A DNA stretch of 64,000 nt from Desulfosarcina alkanivorans (GTDB lineage Bacteria > Desulfobacterota > Desulfobacteria > Desulfobacterales > Desulfosarcinaceae), in contig NZ_AP021874.1 of the NCBI RefSeq assembly GCF_009688945.1, positions 4,340,001 through 4,404,000 on the forward strand. Reading direction: 5' to 3'. The position numbers were made by a program, and so were the translations under genes. A model generated the notes under the pieces. It was not told the DNA's origin and searched no databases. It saw nothing but the letters and a program-made list of their open reading frames with translations. Below, piece after piece: positions 47,017-54,257 of the stretch (its first letter is position 1; each line of letters begins with the position of its first letter).

Positions 47017-47196
47017 CGGAGAAAACGGGCGGCGTTGCCTGCAAAACCTGCACGGTCAGGGCGTTTCCGCACGCACGGACATCGGCTGAAAACAGATTCC
47101 CCCGGCCGTCTGTCAACATTTTTTACCGGGTGTAAAAACATGGAGCCCATGCACGGGAGAGGCAAGGACGCCCCAAGCCAACTGCAAGGGCGGGGG

Positions 47197-47730
47197 TCAG
47201 GCGCCAAACGCGGCGATCAGCACAAAAACCAGGCACGCCAGGCAAACGGTGTGGCTCACCGCCCCCTTTTTGACGGGGTGGAAAAGCGCGTCGGGCCGCC
47301 GGTGGCCATGGGAGCATGTGTATTTCACCACCGGCCTTCCCGACCGCGTGGAGACCTGACGGATACGTTTGACCGGCGCACCGCAAATCCCGCGGGCACC
47401 TTTCCCCTTGGCCTTGCAGGTCATGCGGTTGCCGATGAGAATGCTGGTCAGGTTAAACACCCAGTTCCAGGAAATGGCACCGATGAGGATCGACAGCAGC
47501 AGCAGGATCACGTGTCGCCGGGTGACCCCCAGGCCCGCCAGGGCGGCACCCATTTTGGCCGGGGTCAGCGGCCCGTCCACCGTTCCGAAACAGCCAAGAT
47601 AGTATAGAAAAAAACTGGCGCCCATGACAACCATGGTCAGGCCGAAAGACTGTAACCGATTGCGCACCAGACCGTTTTGGGGTTGCCTGCCAGCATCTTC
47701 CATCGTGGGGTCAAGGGCCGGTTCATTCAT
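47197..47730 (-). CDS. Uncharacterised membrane protein next to tauE
   Basis: 177 residues; AGGAGACG precedes the ATG. Three hydrophobic segments (about 28-50, 74-98, 160-177) with a Cys/His-containing soluble segment between the second and third (MTCKAKGKGARGICGAP ... YTCSHGHRR), which could bind metal. Family not recognised. Located 114 bp downstream of the TauE/SafE gene on the same strand, so probably a co-transcribed helper. Confidence 0.72.
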   Translation of the reverse strand: MNEPALDPTMEDAGRQPQNGLVRNRLQSFGLTMVVMGASFFLYYLGCFGTVDGPLTPAKMGAALAGLGVTRRHVILLLLSILIGAISWNWVFNLTSILIGNRMTCKAKGKGARGICGAPVKRIRQVSTRSGRPVVKYTCSHGHRRPDALFHPVKKGAVSHTVCLACLVFVLIAAFGA

Positions 47731-47844
47731 CGTTCAACGTCTCCTGTGGGGCGCGAATGGGTTTGCTGGAAACGAAACATCCGTATGACCGTATCCCCCG
47801 AGCCCCACCTGTGGGGCCCGGGGAAACGGATCATCCTGGCGCCA

Positions 47845-48891
47845 TCAAGCGCCGACCAGCTTGGCCATGATGCTCGGGACGATCTTCCAGAAGCATATCG
47901 CCGCCACCACCAGGCAATAGGCGGGGACCACGATCTTCCACAACTTCTCCGGGAACACCCGTGTCATATAAGGCGCCGCGATGGCGGAAAACATGGTGGC
48001 GATCATAAAAGACGGCAGCAGCAGGTAGTCGATCTGCACCCCGCTGGTGAGCAGGGCCAGCCAGACAATGATCGAAAAGCCGCTGACCGTTCCCTCGCAG
48101 ATGGCCGTCACCGCCAGCATGCTCTTGACCGGGACCCCGGCAATCAGGCCGCCGATGGTGACCACCGGCCCGTAGCCGCCGCCTCCCACGCCTTTGTTGA
48201 AACCGGCCAGGGCGGCAAACCCGATCATTTTGCCGGGCTTGTAGGGTTTGTCTTTGCGCCCCTGAAAAAGAGAAACGCCGCCCATCATGACCAGCAGAAC
48301 AGCCACGTAGAGCTTGATCCAGACCTTGTCGACATGGAGGATCTTGTATACGCCGATGATGGAGACCGAAACGGCGATACAGCCCACCACGCCGATGATA
48401 AACCACAGCTTGACCGTCTCGGACATGGGCTTGAACTTCCATTCCACATTTTCGAACTCCCGGTGCAAAAAGGCCCCCACCAGTCCGGCGACGCCCTGCT
48501 GGATCATGACCACCGGTACGATCTGCTTGGGGTCGAAGCCGAGCACCAGCAGAATCGGGGTCAGGGCGGTACCGAAGCCCATGCCGGCCGACGCGTCCAT
48601 GAACTCGAAAAAGGCGGCCAGCAGCACCACGCTCCAGACGATGTGCCAGGAGTTGCCCTGAAGCCCGTGGGCCACCGAGTAGGGAGACTGAATTCTCACC
48701 GTGGGTTCAAAGGGATTGCCCGCCAGCCAGCACCCCAGCAGAAAAACGAGGAAAAAAACGAAAATGCCCCCCATTGCGGCCTTCATATGGCGCCACTCGG
48801 GAATCATACGCTCCAAAATGGTTTTCTTCTTGCCTTCCAGGTCCCTGGCGACCTCCCACCCTGCCACTTTCTCACTGGTTGAGTTTCCCAT
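47845..48891 (-). CDS. TauE/SafE-family sulfite/organosulfonate exporter-like membrane protein
   Basis: 348 residues; AAGAAGGAGG precedes the ATG. After a ~40-residue cytoplasmic N-terminus there are about eight membrane segments with the TauE/SafE pattern (GMGFGTALTPILLVLGFDPKQIVPVVMIQQGVAGLVGAF; GFNKGVGGGGYGPVVTIGGLIAG). Members export sulfite, sulfoacetate or other anions. In a sulfate reducer, sulfite handling is plausible but unproved. Confidence 0.9.
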   Translation of the reverse strand: MGNSTSEKVAGWEVARDLEGKKKTILERMIPEWRHMKAAMGGIFVFFLVFLLGCWLAGNPFEPTVRIQSPYSVAHGLQGNSWHIVWSVVLLAAFFEFMDASAGMGFGTALTPILLVLGFDPKQIVPVVMIQQGVAGLVGAFLHREFENVEWKFKPMSETVKLWFIIGVVGCIAVSVSIIGVYKILHVDKVWIKLYVAVLLVMMGGVSLFQGRKDKPYKPGKMIGFAALAGFNKGVGGGGYGPVVTIGGLIAGVPVKSMLAVTAICEGTVSGFSIIVWLALLTSGVQIDYLLLPSFMIATMFSAIAAPYMTRVFPEKLWKIVVPAYCLVVAAICFWKIVPSIMAKLVGA

Positions 48892-49297
48892 CTGTACCTC
48901 CTTCTTCTTCTTGCGATGAATGGTGAATCGTTAACGCAACGTCGATGTTTCTCGATACGGGGTTTGACGCTTCTCTTTGGCCGTGTTGTGAATACGCACG
49001 GTTCGATTGAGAAGAGTCTTTGAAGCCGTTTACTACAAGGGGCATGCCAGGACGAAAAAAGACGAAGTAAGATCATAAACTATTGATATAATTTATTTTA
49101 TAGTCACATCACGAAACAGTTAACCGCGCAGACTCATCGTATGAACACTACCAGGTGACAATTTGCTTCAGGGGTGTCTTTCCTCTGGAGACAGGAAAAA
49201 GAGGGATTATGAATCAGTTCTCACGGCACAACGATCGGAGGGCGTGGTGCGGTTCACTGTAAACCGGGCTGTCCAGGTGCTCGGAGAATAAAGAAGA
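48892..49297. other. Intergenic region with tauE promoter candidate
   Basis: About 400 bp without a supportable gene. It contains the sigma-54-like motif at 49034-49049 and the 12-bp motif shared with the terC promoter (49022-49033). Confidence 0.5.
49022..49049 (-). promoter_or_regulatory. Sigma-54-like promoter candidate and shared motif upstream of tauE
   Basis: Minus strand TGGCATGCCCCTTGTA (49034-49049) has GG-N10-GT, one mismatch at -12, followed directly by GTAAACGGCTTC. That 12-mer and GGCATGCCC both recur in the terC promoter region at 50204-50241. Confidence 0.45.
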
Positions 49298-49345
49298 GAA
49301 AAAGTTGAACCCGTCCTTCCGGGGGGCCTCCGGTTGGACGGGTTC
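49298..49345 (-). terminator. Terminator downstream of terC
   Basis: GAACCCGTCC (49307-49316) pairs exactly with GGACGGGTTC (49336-49345); on the minus strand the stem is followed by AACTTTTTCTC. Confidence 0.75.
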
Positions 49346-49406
49346 GCGAGGAGGATGACAGAATCATGTGAGGGTCTGCATCCGGGAACGTTGGGTTACA
49401 CGCTGT

Positions 49407-50171
49407 CTATCGGTGATCGCTGGACACCGAAACCGGATGGGGGCCTCCGGCCATGTCCATCGACGGCACCGGTTCCAGAGCCGCCTGCTTCCGGCGAAAA
49501 AGAATCCATTTCCCCATGGCGATCACGCCAACGGTAAAAAAGGCCATCACCGCATATTCGACCGCCTTGGGCGGGTGCAGCCAGTTGTGCACCACTGCAT
49601 CGGTGATCATCATCTCACCGCCCACCTTCCCCAGGATACCGGAACCGATGTACAGGATGATCGGATACCGGTCCATGAGTTTGGCGAGAATCGAACTCAT
49701 GAACACCACAAAGGGAATACTCAGCATCAGGCCGAACATGAGCAGGAAAAAATTGCCGTGGGACGCACCGCCGACGGCCAGCATGTTGTCGATCCCCATG
49801 CTCATGTCCGCCACGATGATAATCCACACCGCCTGCCACAGGTTTCCCGCCTCCCTGACATTTTCGTCTTCCGCGCCCTCCACCAGCAATTTCACCGCAA
49901 TCCAGAGGATCACGGCCCCGCCCAGCAGTTTAATGAACGAAATCATAAGCAGTTTGGCGACAAAGAATGTACAGACCACCCGGACGAGAACCGCGCCGCC
50001 CGCACCGGCAGCGATTCCCCAGGTCCGCTGGCGGCCGGTGAGTTTTTTTACCGCCATGGCGATGACCACCGCATTGTCGCCGGCCAGCACCAGGTCGATG
50101 ATCACGATACTGATCAACGCCGAAAAAAACTGTGCATTCAGGTGAATTTCACCGAGGAAACCTAAATTCAT
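49407..50171 (-). CDS. TerC-family integral membrane protein
   Basis: 254 residues from the ATG at 50171 (GGGGGT upstream). Seven or so membrane helices with the acidic motifs IIDLVLAGDNAVVIAMA and VADMSMGIDNMLAVGG, typical of the YjbE/YkoY-type TerC group, some of which export Mn2+ or serve metalation of exported proteins. The substrate here is not known. Preceded by an exact sigma-54-type promoter. Confidence 0.9.
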   Translation of the reverse strand: MNLGFLGEIHLNAQFFSALISIVIIDLVLAGDNAVVIAMAVKKLTGRQRTWGIAAGAGGAVLVRVVCTFFVAKLLMISFIKLLGGAVILWIAVKLLVEGAEDENVREAGNLWQAVWIIIVADMSMGIDNMLAVGGASHGNFFLLMFGLMLSIPFVVFMSSILAKLMDRYPIILYIGSGILGKVGGEMMITDAVVHNWLHPPKAVEYAVMAFFTVGVIAMGKWILFRRKQAALEPVPSMDMAGGPHPVSVSSDHR

Positions 50172-50203
50172 TGCATACCCCCTATATTGATTATTCTTGT
50201 TTC

Positions 50204-50241
50204 GAAGCCGTTTACCGTGTTCAATAGCAACGGGCATGCCT
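50204..50241 (-). promoter_or_regulatory. Sigma-54 promoter candidate and shared motif upstream of terC
   Basis: Minus strand AGGCATGCCCGTTGCT (50226-50241) is GG-N10-GC. GTAAACGGCTTC follows at 50204-50215, identical to the motif downstream of the tauE promoter candidate. Predicted leader about 44 nt. Confidence 0.55.
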
Positions 50242-50435
50242 GGTTCGCCCCACCCCTTTAATTTTTTTTAAAAAAAATAAATTCAAACAGTTAAAGCCTC
50301 GATGCATCCACCGCACCCAATTCATGGGCGTGCACTGTCATCCCGGTGATGACGTTGCTGAAACAACCAGTTGACAACGAAAGATGCCGGAAAAAAGGAA
50401 AGGAGGACGGGAGACGCATACGGGGAAAGCAGAGA

Positions 50436-51674
50436 TTATGGATGCCGGGCCATGTCTGCGGCGATGGAACGAAAAACCGCCAGGGACTCAACGTCCCTTT
50501 CATCGCCGGACGGGATGTCGTCCGCATCGGCCGATGTCTTGGCGATAACCACCCGATAACGGGGGTGGACGTAGATGAACTGGCCGCAGATCCCGATGGC
50601 GCAGTAGTCTCCGTCAGGCGGTTCCGGCAGCCGCCACTGGTACCCAAATGCCGGGCGGCTTGAGGAATTCGGGTTGTCGGCGCCGGGCAGGAGATGGGGG
50701 CGGCCTGGCGTCACGGCGTCTTGGATCCACCGGGCCGACAGGATCTGCTGACCCCTGAACGTCTTGCCCTGGTTGAGAAAAAAAAGCCCGAAGCGGGCAT
50801 AATCCCGAAGCTGCGCATGGAACCCGCAGAAAACCAACTCCATGCCATCGCCGTCGACGATCCAGAAGGCGTCCGATTCCATCCCTAAGCGGGACCACAG
50901 CTTCTCCTCCATGTAGGTTGACAGGCTGCGGCCGGTGGCCTCGCGAAGCACCATAGCCAGCACCTGGGCGTCCATGCTGACCCGGCGGTGAAACGTGCCC
51001 GGGGGGCGCTCATTTTCAAGCGACACCACGACATCATCGATGGCCTTGCCCAGGGCAACGCGCCGAGCCAGGCGATTGATATCCGAATGCCAGTCGGCAT
51101 CGTCTTCATTGAATCCGATCCCCGAGGACATCTGCAGCACCTCCCGCAGGGTCACGCCGTTATAGCCGGACGCCCCCAGCCGGGGGACATAATCATTGAC
51201 CGGATCGGCCAGGCTGCGGATCAATCCCTCTTCCATGGCGAAACCCACCAGGGCCGAGACGATGGATTGGCCAACAGACCAGGAAGCCCAGCGGGTGGAT
51301 GCATGGTTTCCCAGATAGTAGCGTTCGAAGGCGATTTTGCCGTCATGGATGATGATGATGCCGCTGGTGGCCGTCCGTTCGATCCATTGGGCCAGGTCAT
51401 GGTCCTGTCCCTGGTACGGATAGGACGCGGGAAGACGTTTGCTTTCATAGGGGATCCGATAAACCGGTCCCCTGCGGCGAACCGTACGATAATCGAGGAC
51501 CCGGGTCATGTTCCGAAAGTTTTCAACGATGCCCGCCGGTTCGAAAAGGGTGAGAACGAATTGAAGGCGGATCAGGTCTTTTTTGAAGAATTGGGCTGCC
51601 CCCAACGAAACCAGCAGGAATATCCCGATTCCAAACCCAAGTTTACGCCAGATGGTTTTTGGGGAAAACGGCAC
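50436..51674 (-). CDS. Membrane-anchored class C beta-lactamase-like serine hydrolase, altered SxxK
   Basis: 412 residues from a GTG at 51674 with AGGACAGG upstream; the frame runs to 51869 but without a better start. A membrane anchor at about 9-28 places the rest in the periplasm. The fold matches NylB/EstB-like serine hydrolases: DGKIAFERYY, SWSVGQSIVSALVGFAMEEG, GVTLREVLQMSSGIGFNEDD, DYARFGLFFLNQG and AFGYQWRLP. The catalytic tetrad lysine is Gln here (Ser133-Val-Gly-Gln136 instead of SxxK). Activity is therefore doubtful; a shifted mechanism or scaffold role is possible. Confidence 0.82.
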   Translation of the reverse strand: MPFSPKTIWRKLGFGIGIFLLVSLGAAQFFKKDLIRLQFVLTLFEPAGIVENFRNMTRVLDYRTVRRRGPVYRIPYESKRLPASYPYQGQDHDLAQWIERTATSGIIIIHDGKIAFERYYLGNHASTRWASWSVGQSIVSALVGFAMEEGLIRSLADPVNDYVPRLGASGYNGVTLREVLQMSSGIGFNEDDADWHSDINRLARRVALGKAIDDVVVSLENERPPGTFHRRVSMDAQVLAMVLREATGRSLSTYMEEKLWSRLGMESDAFWIVDGDGMELVFCGFHAQLRDYARFGLFFLNQGKTFRGQQILSARWIQDAVTPGRPHLLPGADNPNSSSRPAFGYQWRLPEPPDGDYCAIGICGQFIYVHPRYRVVIAKTSADADDIPSGDERDVESLAVFRSIAADMARHP

Positions 51675-51951
51675 GGCCTGTCCTGACCCGAATGGAAACA
51701 CGACGACGGGAGCTATTGTTTTCTCAAGAGCCTTTGTTCCAAGTATAGTGAAACCAAAACGGTTGCAACCAGTTGCCCGGTGAGCGGCTGAAACACAAGG
51801 AGTCTTCAAATCCCCCTGGGGGCCAAGGAATGGTCCGGGGAGGAAAGCCGCGCGACAATCCGCGATCAATGCCCGGGCTGAGGATCGCGGCAGTGTTTCG
51901 CGTGGACTGAATCCATCGACGCATCAATGAGACGGTGTCCAATAAAATCCG

Positions 51952-52311
51952 TTAAGCGTCGACCTTTGCGGACAACGCCCGGTCCACCGCTTTGGCCGCA
52001 TGGATTCTGGCCGTATCGAATAAAGGCACTGCCGTATCCGACCCATCGATCAACAGGCCGATTTCAGTGCATCCCAGGATCACGCCCTCGGCACCCCGTT
52101 GCCTGAGTTGGTCCACGATCTTCAGGTAGGCCGCTTTCGACTCCGGCGCGACCTTTCCCAGGCACAATTCATTGTAGATGATATCGTGCACCTGCCGACG
52201 GTCGGCGGCGTCCGGCACGATCACATCCAGCCCGTACCGGTCGGCCAGCCGCCCCTTGTAAAACGCCTGCTCCATGGTAAAGGCCGTGCCCAGCAACCCG
52301 ATGGTTTTCAT
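51952..52311 (-). pseudogene. C-terminal half of an aspartate/glutamate racemase
   Basis: 119 residues matching only the second domain of Asp/Glu racemases: IGLLGTAFTMEQAFYKGRLADRYGLDVIVP, then VILGCTEIGLLI with the second catalytic Cys. The family is normally about 230 residues; the first domain with the other catalytic Cys is absent and I find no remnant upstream. A GGGAGA lies before the ATG, so a short product could still be made, but racemase activity is unlikely. Confidence 0.65.
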
Positions 52312-52588
52312 GGTCTCCCGCCTTTAGAAGAATCTCAGGGCGTTCTGGAACCCGGAACGCCGGATAACCCGAAGCGTAACGGATGTCATCCCATATGGCA
52401 ATCCGAAAAAGCGTTGGCCCGCCCCTGGACATTTGGATGGCGGGACCGGCAAGGCCCCCCTGCCATGGGTGCGCCTCACCGGTCCTCTGACGTGGACCGA
52501 TGGAGATCGCCCCGGAGTTCTCATAAAACCACTGTTTTGCTTGACAATCCCTTCAATTTATTGTTTTTAAGGGAAAAAGGGGCAAAAT

Positions 52589-53431
52589 ATGATTATGGTA
52601 CAAGCCGCTGGTTTCAGTGACATCGGAAAAGTTCGCAAGGCCAACGAGGATTGCTTCCTCCTGAATGAGCCCAACGGTTTGTACGTCGTGGCAGACGGCA
52701 TGGGGGGGCATCGCGCGGGTGGGATCGCCAGTCGCATCGCCGTAAAAACCATCGACGCCTGCATGACAGTCCAGTCCCGGGATTCATCCGGTGAAGACGA
52801 AACCCGCCCCCCTGAAGAGCAGAGTTCAGCCGCCAAACGATTGCTTCAAGGCATTTTTGCCGCTAATCAAAAAATCTACGAGCAATCCATTGCGGATAAA
52901 TCCTGCCGGGGAATGGGCACTACCGTTTCCGCGCTCTACCTCACCGACAATTCCATTATTACCGCCAATGTGGGCGACAGCCCCATTTACCTGATGCGAA
53001 ACGGGGAAGTGGAAAACCTTTATACGCCGCACACCCTTCTCCATGAGCGGAAAAAAATACCCAAATCTTTAGAAGGCCGGTTTTCGAGCGGAAAGCTGTC
53101 GCATATTCTCACCCGCGCCGTTGGTATCCGCTCGGATGTGCGACCGAATATCGTCGAGACCCCAATCTTCAAGGACGACATCATCGTCCTTTGCAGCGAC
53201 GGCCTCAGTGGAAAAGTTTCCAAAGAAGAAATTCGGGACCTGGTTTATCAGAATGATTCGGAGGCCGCCTGCAGAAAACTGACGGATATGGCCAACCAAA
53301 GAGGCGGAGAGGACAACATAACCGTTATTGTGGTTAGAATCGTTTCTGCTAATGGGGGGGCGGATAAGAGCTGGTTCGGACGGATTTTAGGCATTCCCGA
53401 ATGGATTGGATCACTTTTCGGTGGTAAATAG
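52589..53431 (+). CDS. PP2C-type Ser/Thr protein phosphatase
   Basis: 280 residues. PPM motifs: DIGKVRKANED, VVADGMGGHRAGGIAS, GTTVSALYL, NVGDSPIYL, LCSDGLSGKVS and RGGEDNITVIVV, giving the metal-binding aspartates of Stp1/PrpC-like phosphatases. C-terminal ~30 residues are extra. It opposes the kinase two genes downstream; the FHA protein lies between. Probably one operon. Confidence 0.93.
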   Translation: MIMVQAAGFSDIGKVRKANEDCFLLNEPNGLYVVADGMGGHRAGGIASRIAVKTIDACMTVQSRDSSGEDETRPPEEQSSAAKRLLQGIFAANQKIYEQSIADKSCRGMGTTVSALYLTDNSIITANVGDSPIYLMRNGEVENLYTPHTLLHERKKIPKSLEGRFSSGKLSHILTRAVGIRSDVRPNIVETPIFKDDIIVLCSDGLSGKVSKEEIRDLVYQNDSEAACRKLTDMANQRGGEDNITVIVVRIVSANGGADKSWFGRILGIPEWIGSLFGGK

Positions 53432-53467
53432 CGATTTTGAGCGAGTCCCTCCCAAAAAGGCGGCCAA

Positions 53468-54214
53468 ATGATCAGATTGCTTGTCAAGTTCAAGGACAGA
53501 ACGATCAAAGAGTTCGCCCTCGATCGTATCGACCGGCTTTCCATCGGCAGGAACCCCACCCACCACCTGGTCATCGACAACTATGCGGTTTCAGGAAACC
53601 ATGCCGCCATCCTCAAACAAGGCAACCGCTACGTTCTCAAGGACACCAACAGTAAGAACGGCACCTTCCTGAACGGACTGACCGTCCAACAGGCCACGCT
53701 TAAAAACGGGGATATCATCACCATCGGCAAGCATACGCTGGTGTTCCTGGACCGCGGGAGACCACGGCCAAGGCTCGAACAGGGCGGACTTAAAACCTCC
53801 GCCTTGCCGGGCGATCCGGGTCCGGACCATACCATGTTCATGGATACCGAAATCTACCGCCGGATGCTTGCCGAAAGTGGCGATATTCCCGAACTTCCCA
53901 AAGCAAGGTCCTATGTGGCCTTCCTGGCAGGCGGAAACGGAAGGTTCGACCTGGTCAAAAGTCTGGTGACCATCGGCAGGACCCACCGGTGCGATATCGT
54001 CATCGGCGGCCTGTTTTCCTTTCTGGCAGGAGATCCGGCCGCAGCGATCAGCAAAACCCCTCAACACCACTACATCAGCGGCGTCAGCGGATGGATCAAA
54101 CCGAAAGTCAACGGACAGACCGTCCGTGGACCGGTCCGCCTGAAAGACATGGACGTTATCAAGATCGGTGCGGTGGTCCTCCAATACGCCTCAGAAGGCC
54201 AGGCGTCTCCCTAG
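53468..54214 (+). CDS. Double FHA-domain protein
   Basis: 248 residues. First FHA domain at about 5-95 (LSIGRNPTHHLVIDNYAVSGNHAAI, DTNSKNGTFLNG) with the full phosphothreonine-binding set. Second, more divergent FHA-like domain at about 140-245 (LVTIGRTHRCDIVIGG, HHYISGVSGWIKPKVNGQ). It would read phosphothreonines made by the downstream kinase. 36 bp after the phosphatase gene. Confidence 0.88.
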   Translation: MIRLLVKFKDRTIKEFALDRIDRLSIGRNPTHHLVIDNYAVSGNHAAILKQGNRYVLKDTNSKNGTFLNGLTVQQATLKNGDIITIGKHTLVFLDRGRPRPRLEQGGLKTSALPGDPGPDHTMFMDTEIYRRMLAESGDIPELPKARSYVAFLAGGNGRFDLVKSLVTIGRTHRCDIVIGGLFSFLAGDPAAAISKTPQHHYISGVSGWIKPKVNGQTVRGPVRLKDMDVIKIGAVVLQYASEGQASP

Positions 54215-54257
54215 CGGAAACGCGACGGGATATCAGGATGAAACGGATGTGGGCACC

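Noticed and set aside
47796..47823. 13-bp GC-rich hairpin between tauE and the downstream membrane protein gene
   Set aside because: Strong stem with one mismatch but no T-run on the minus strand, so not called a terminator; it could still attenuate read-through.
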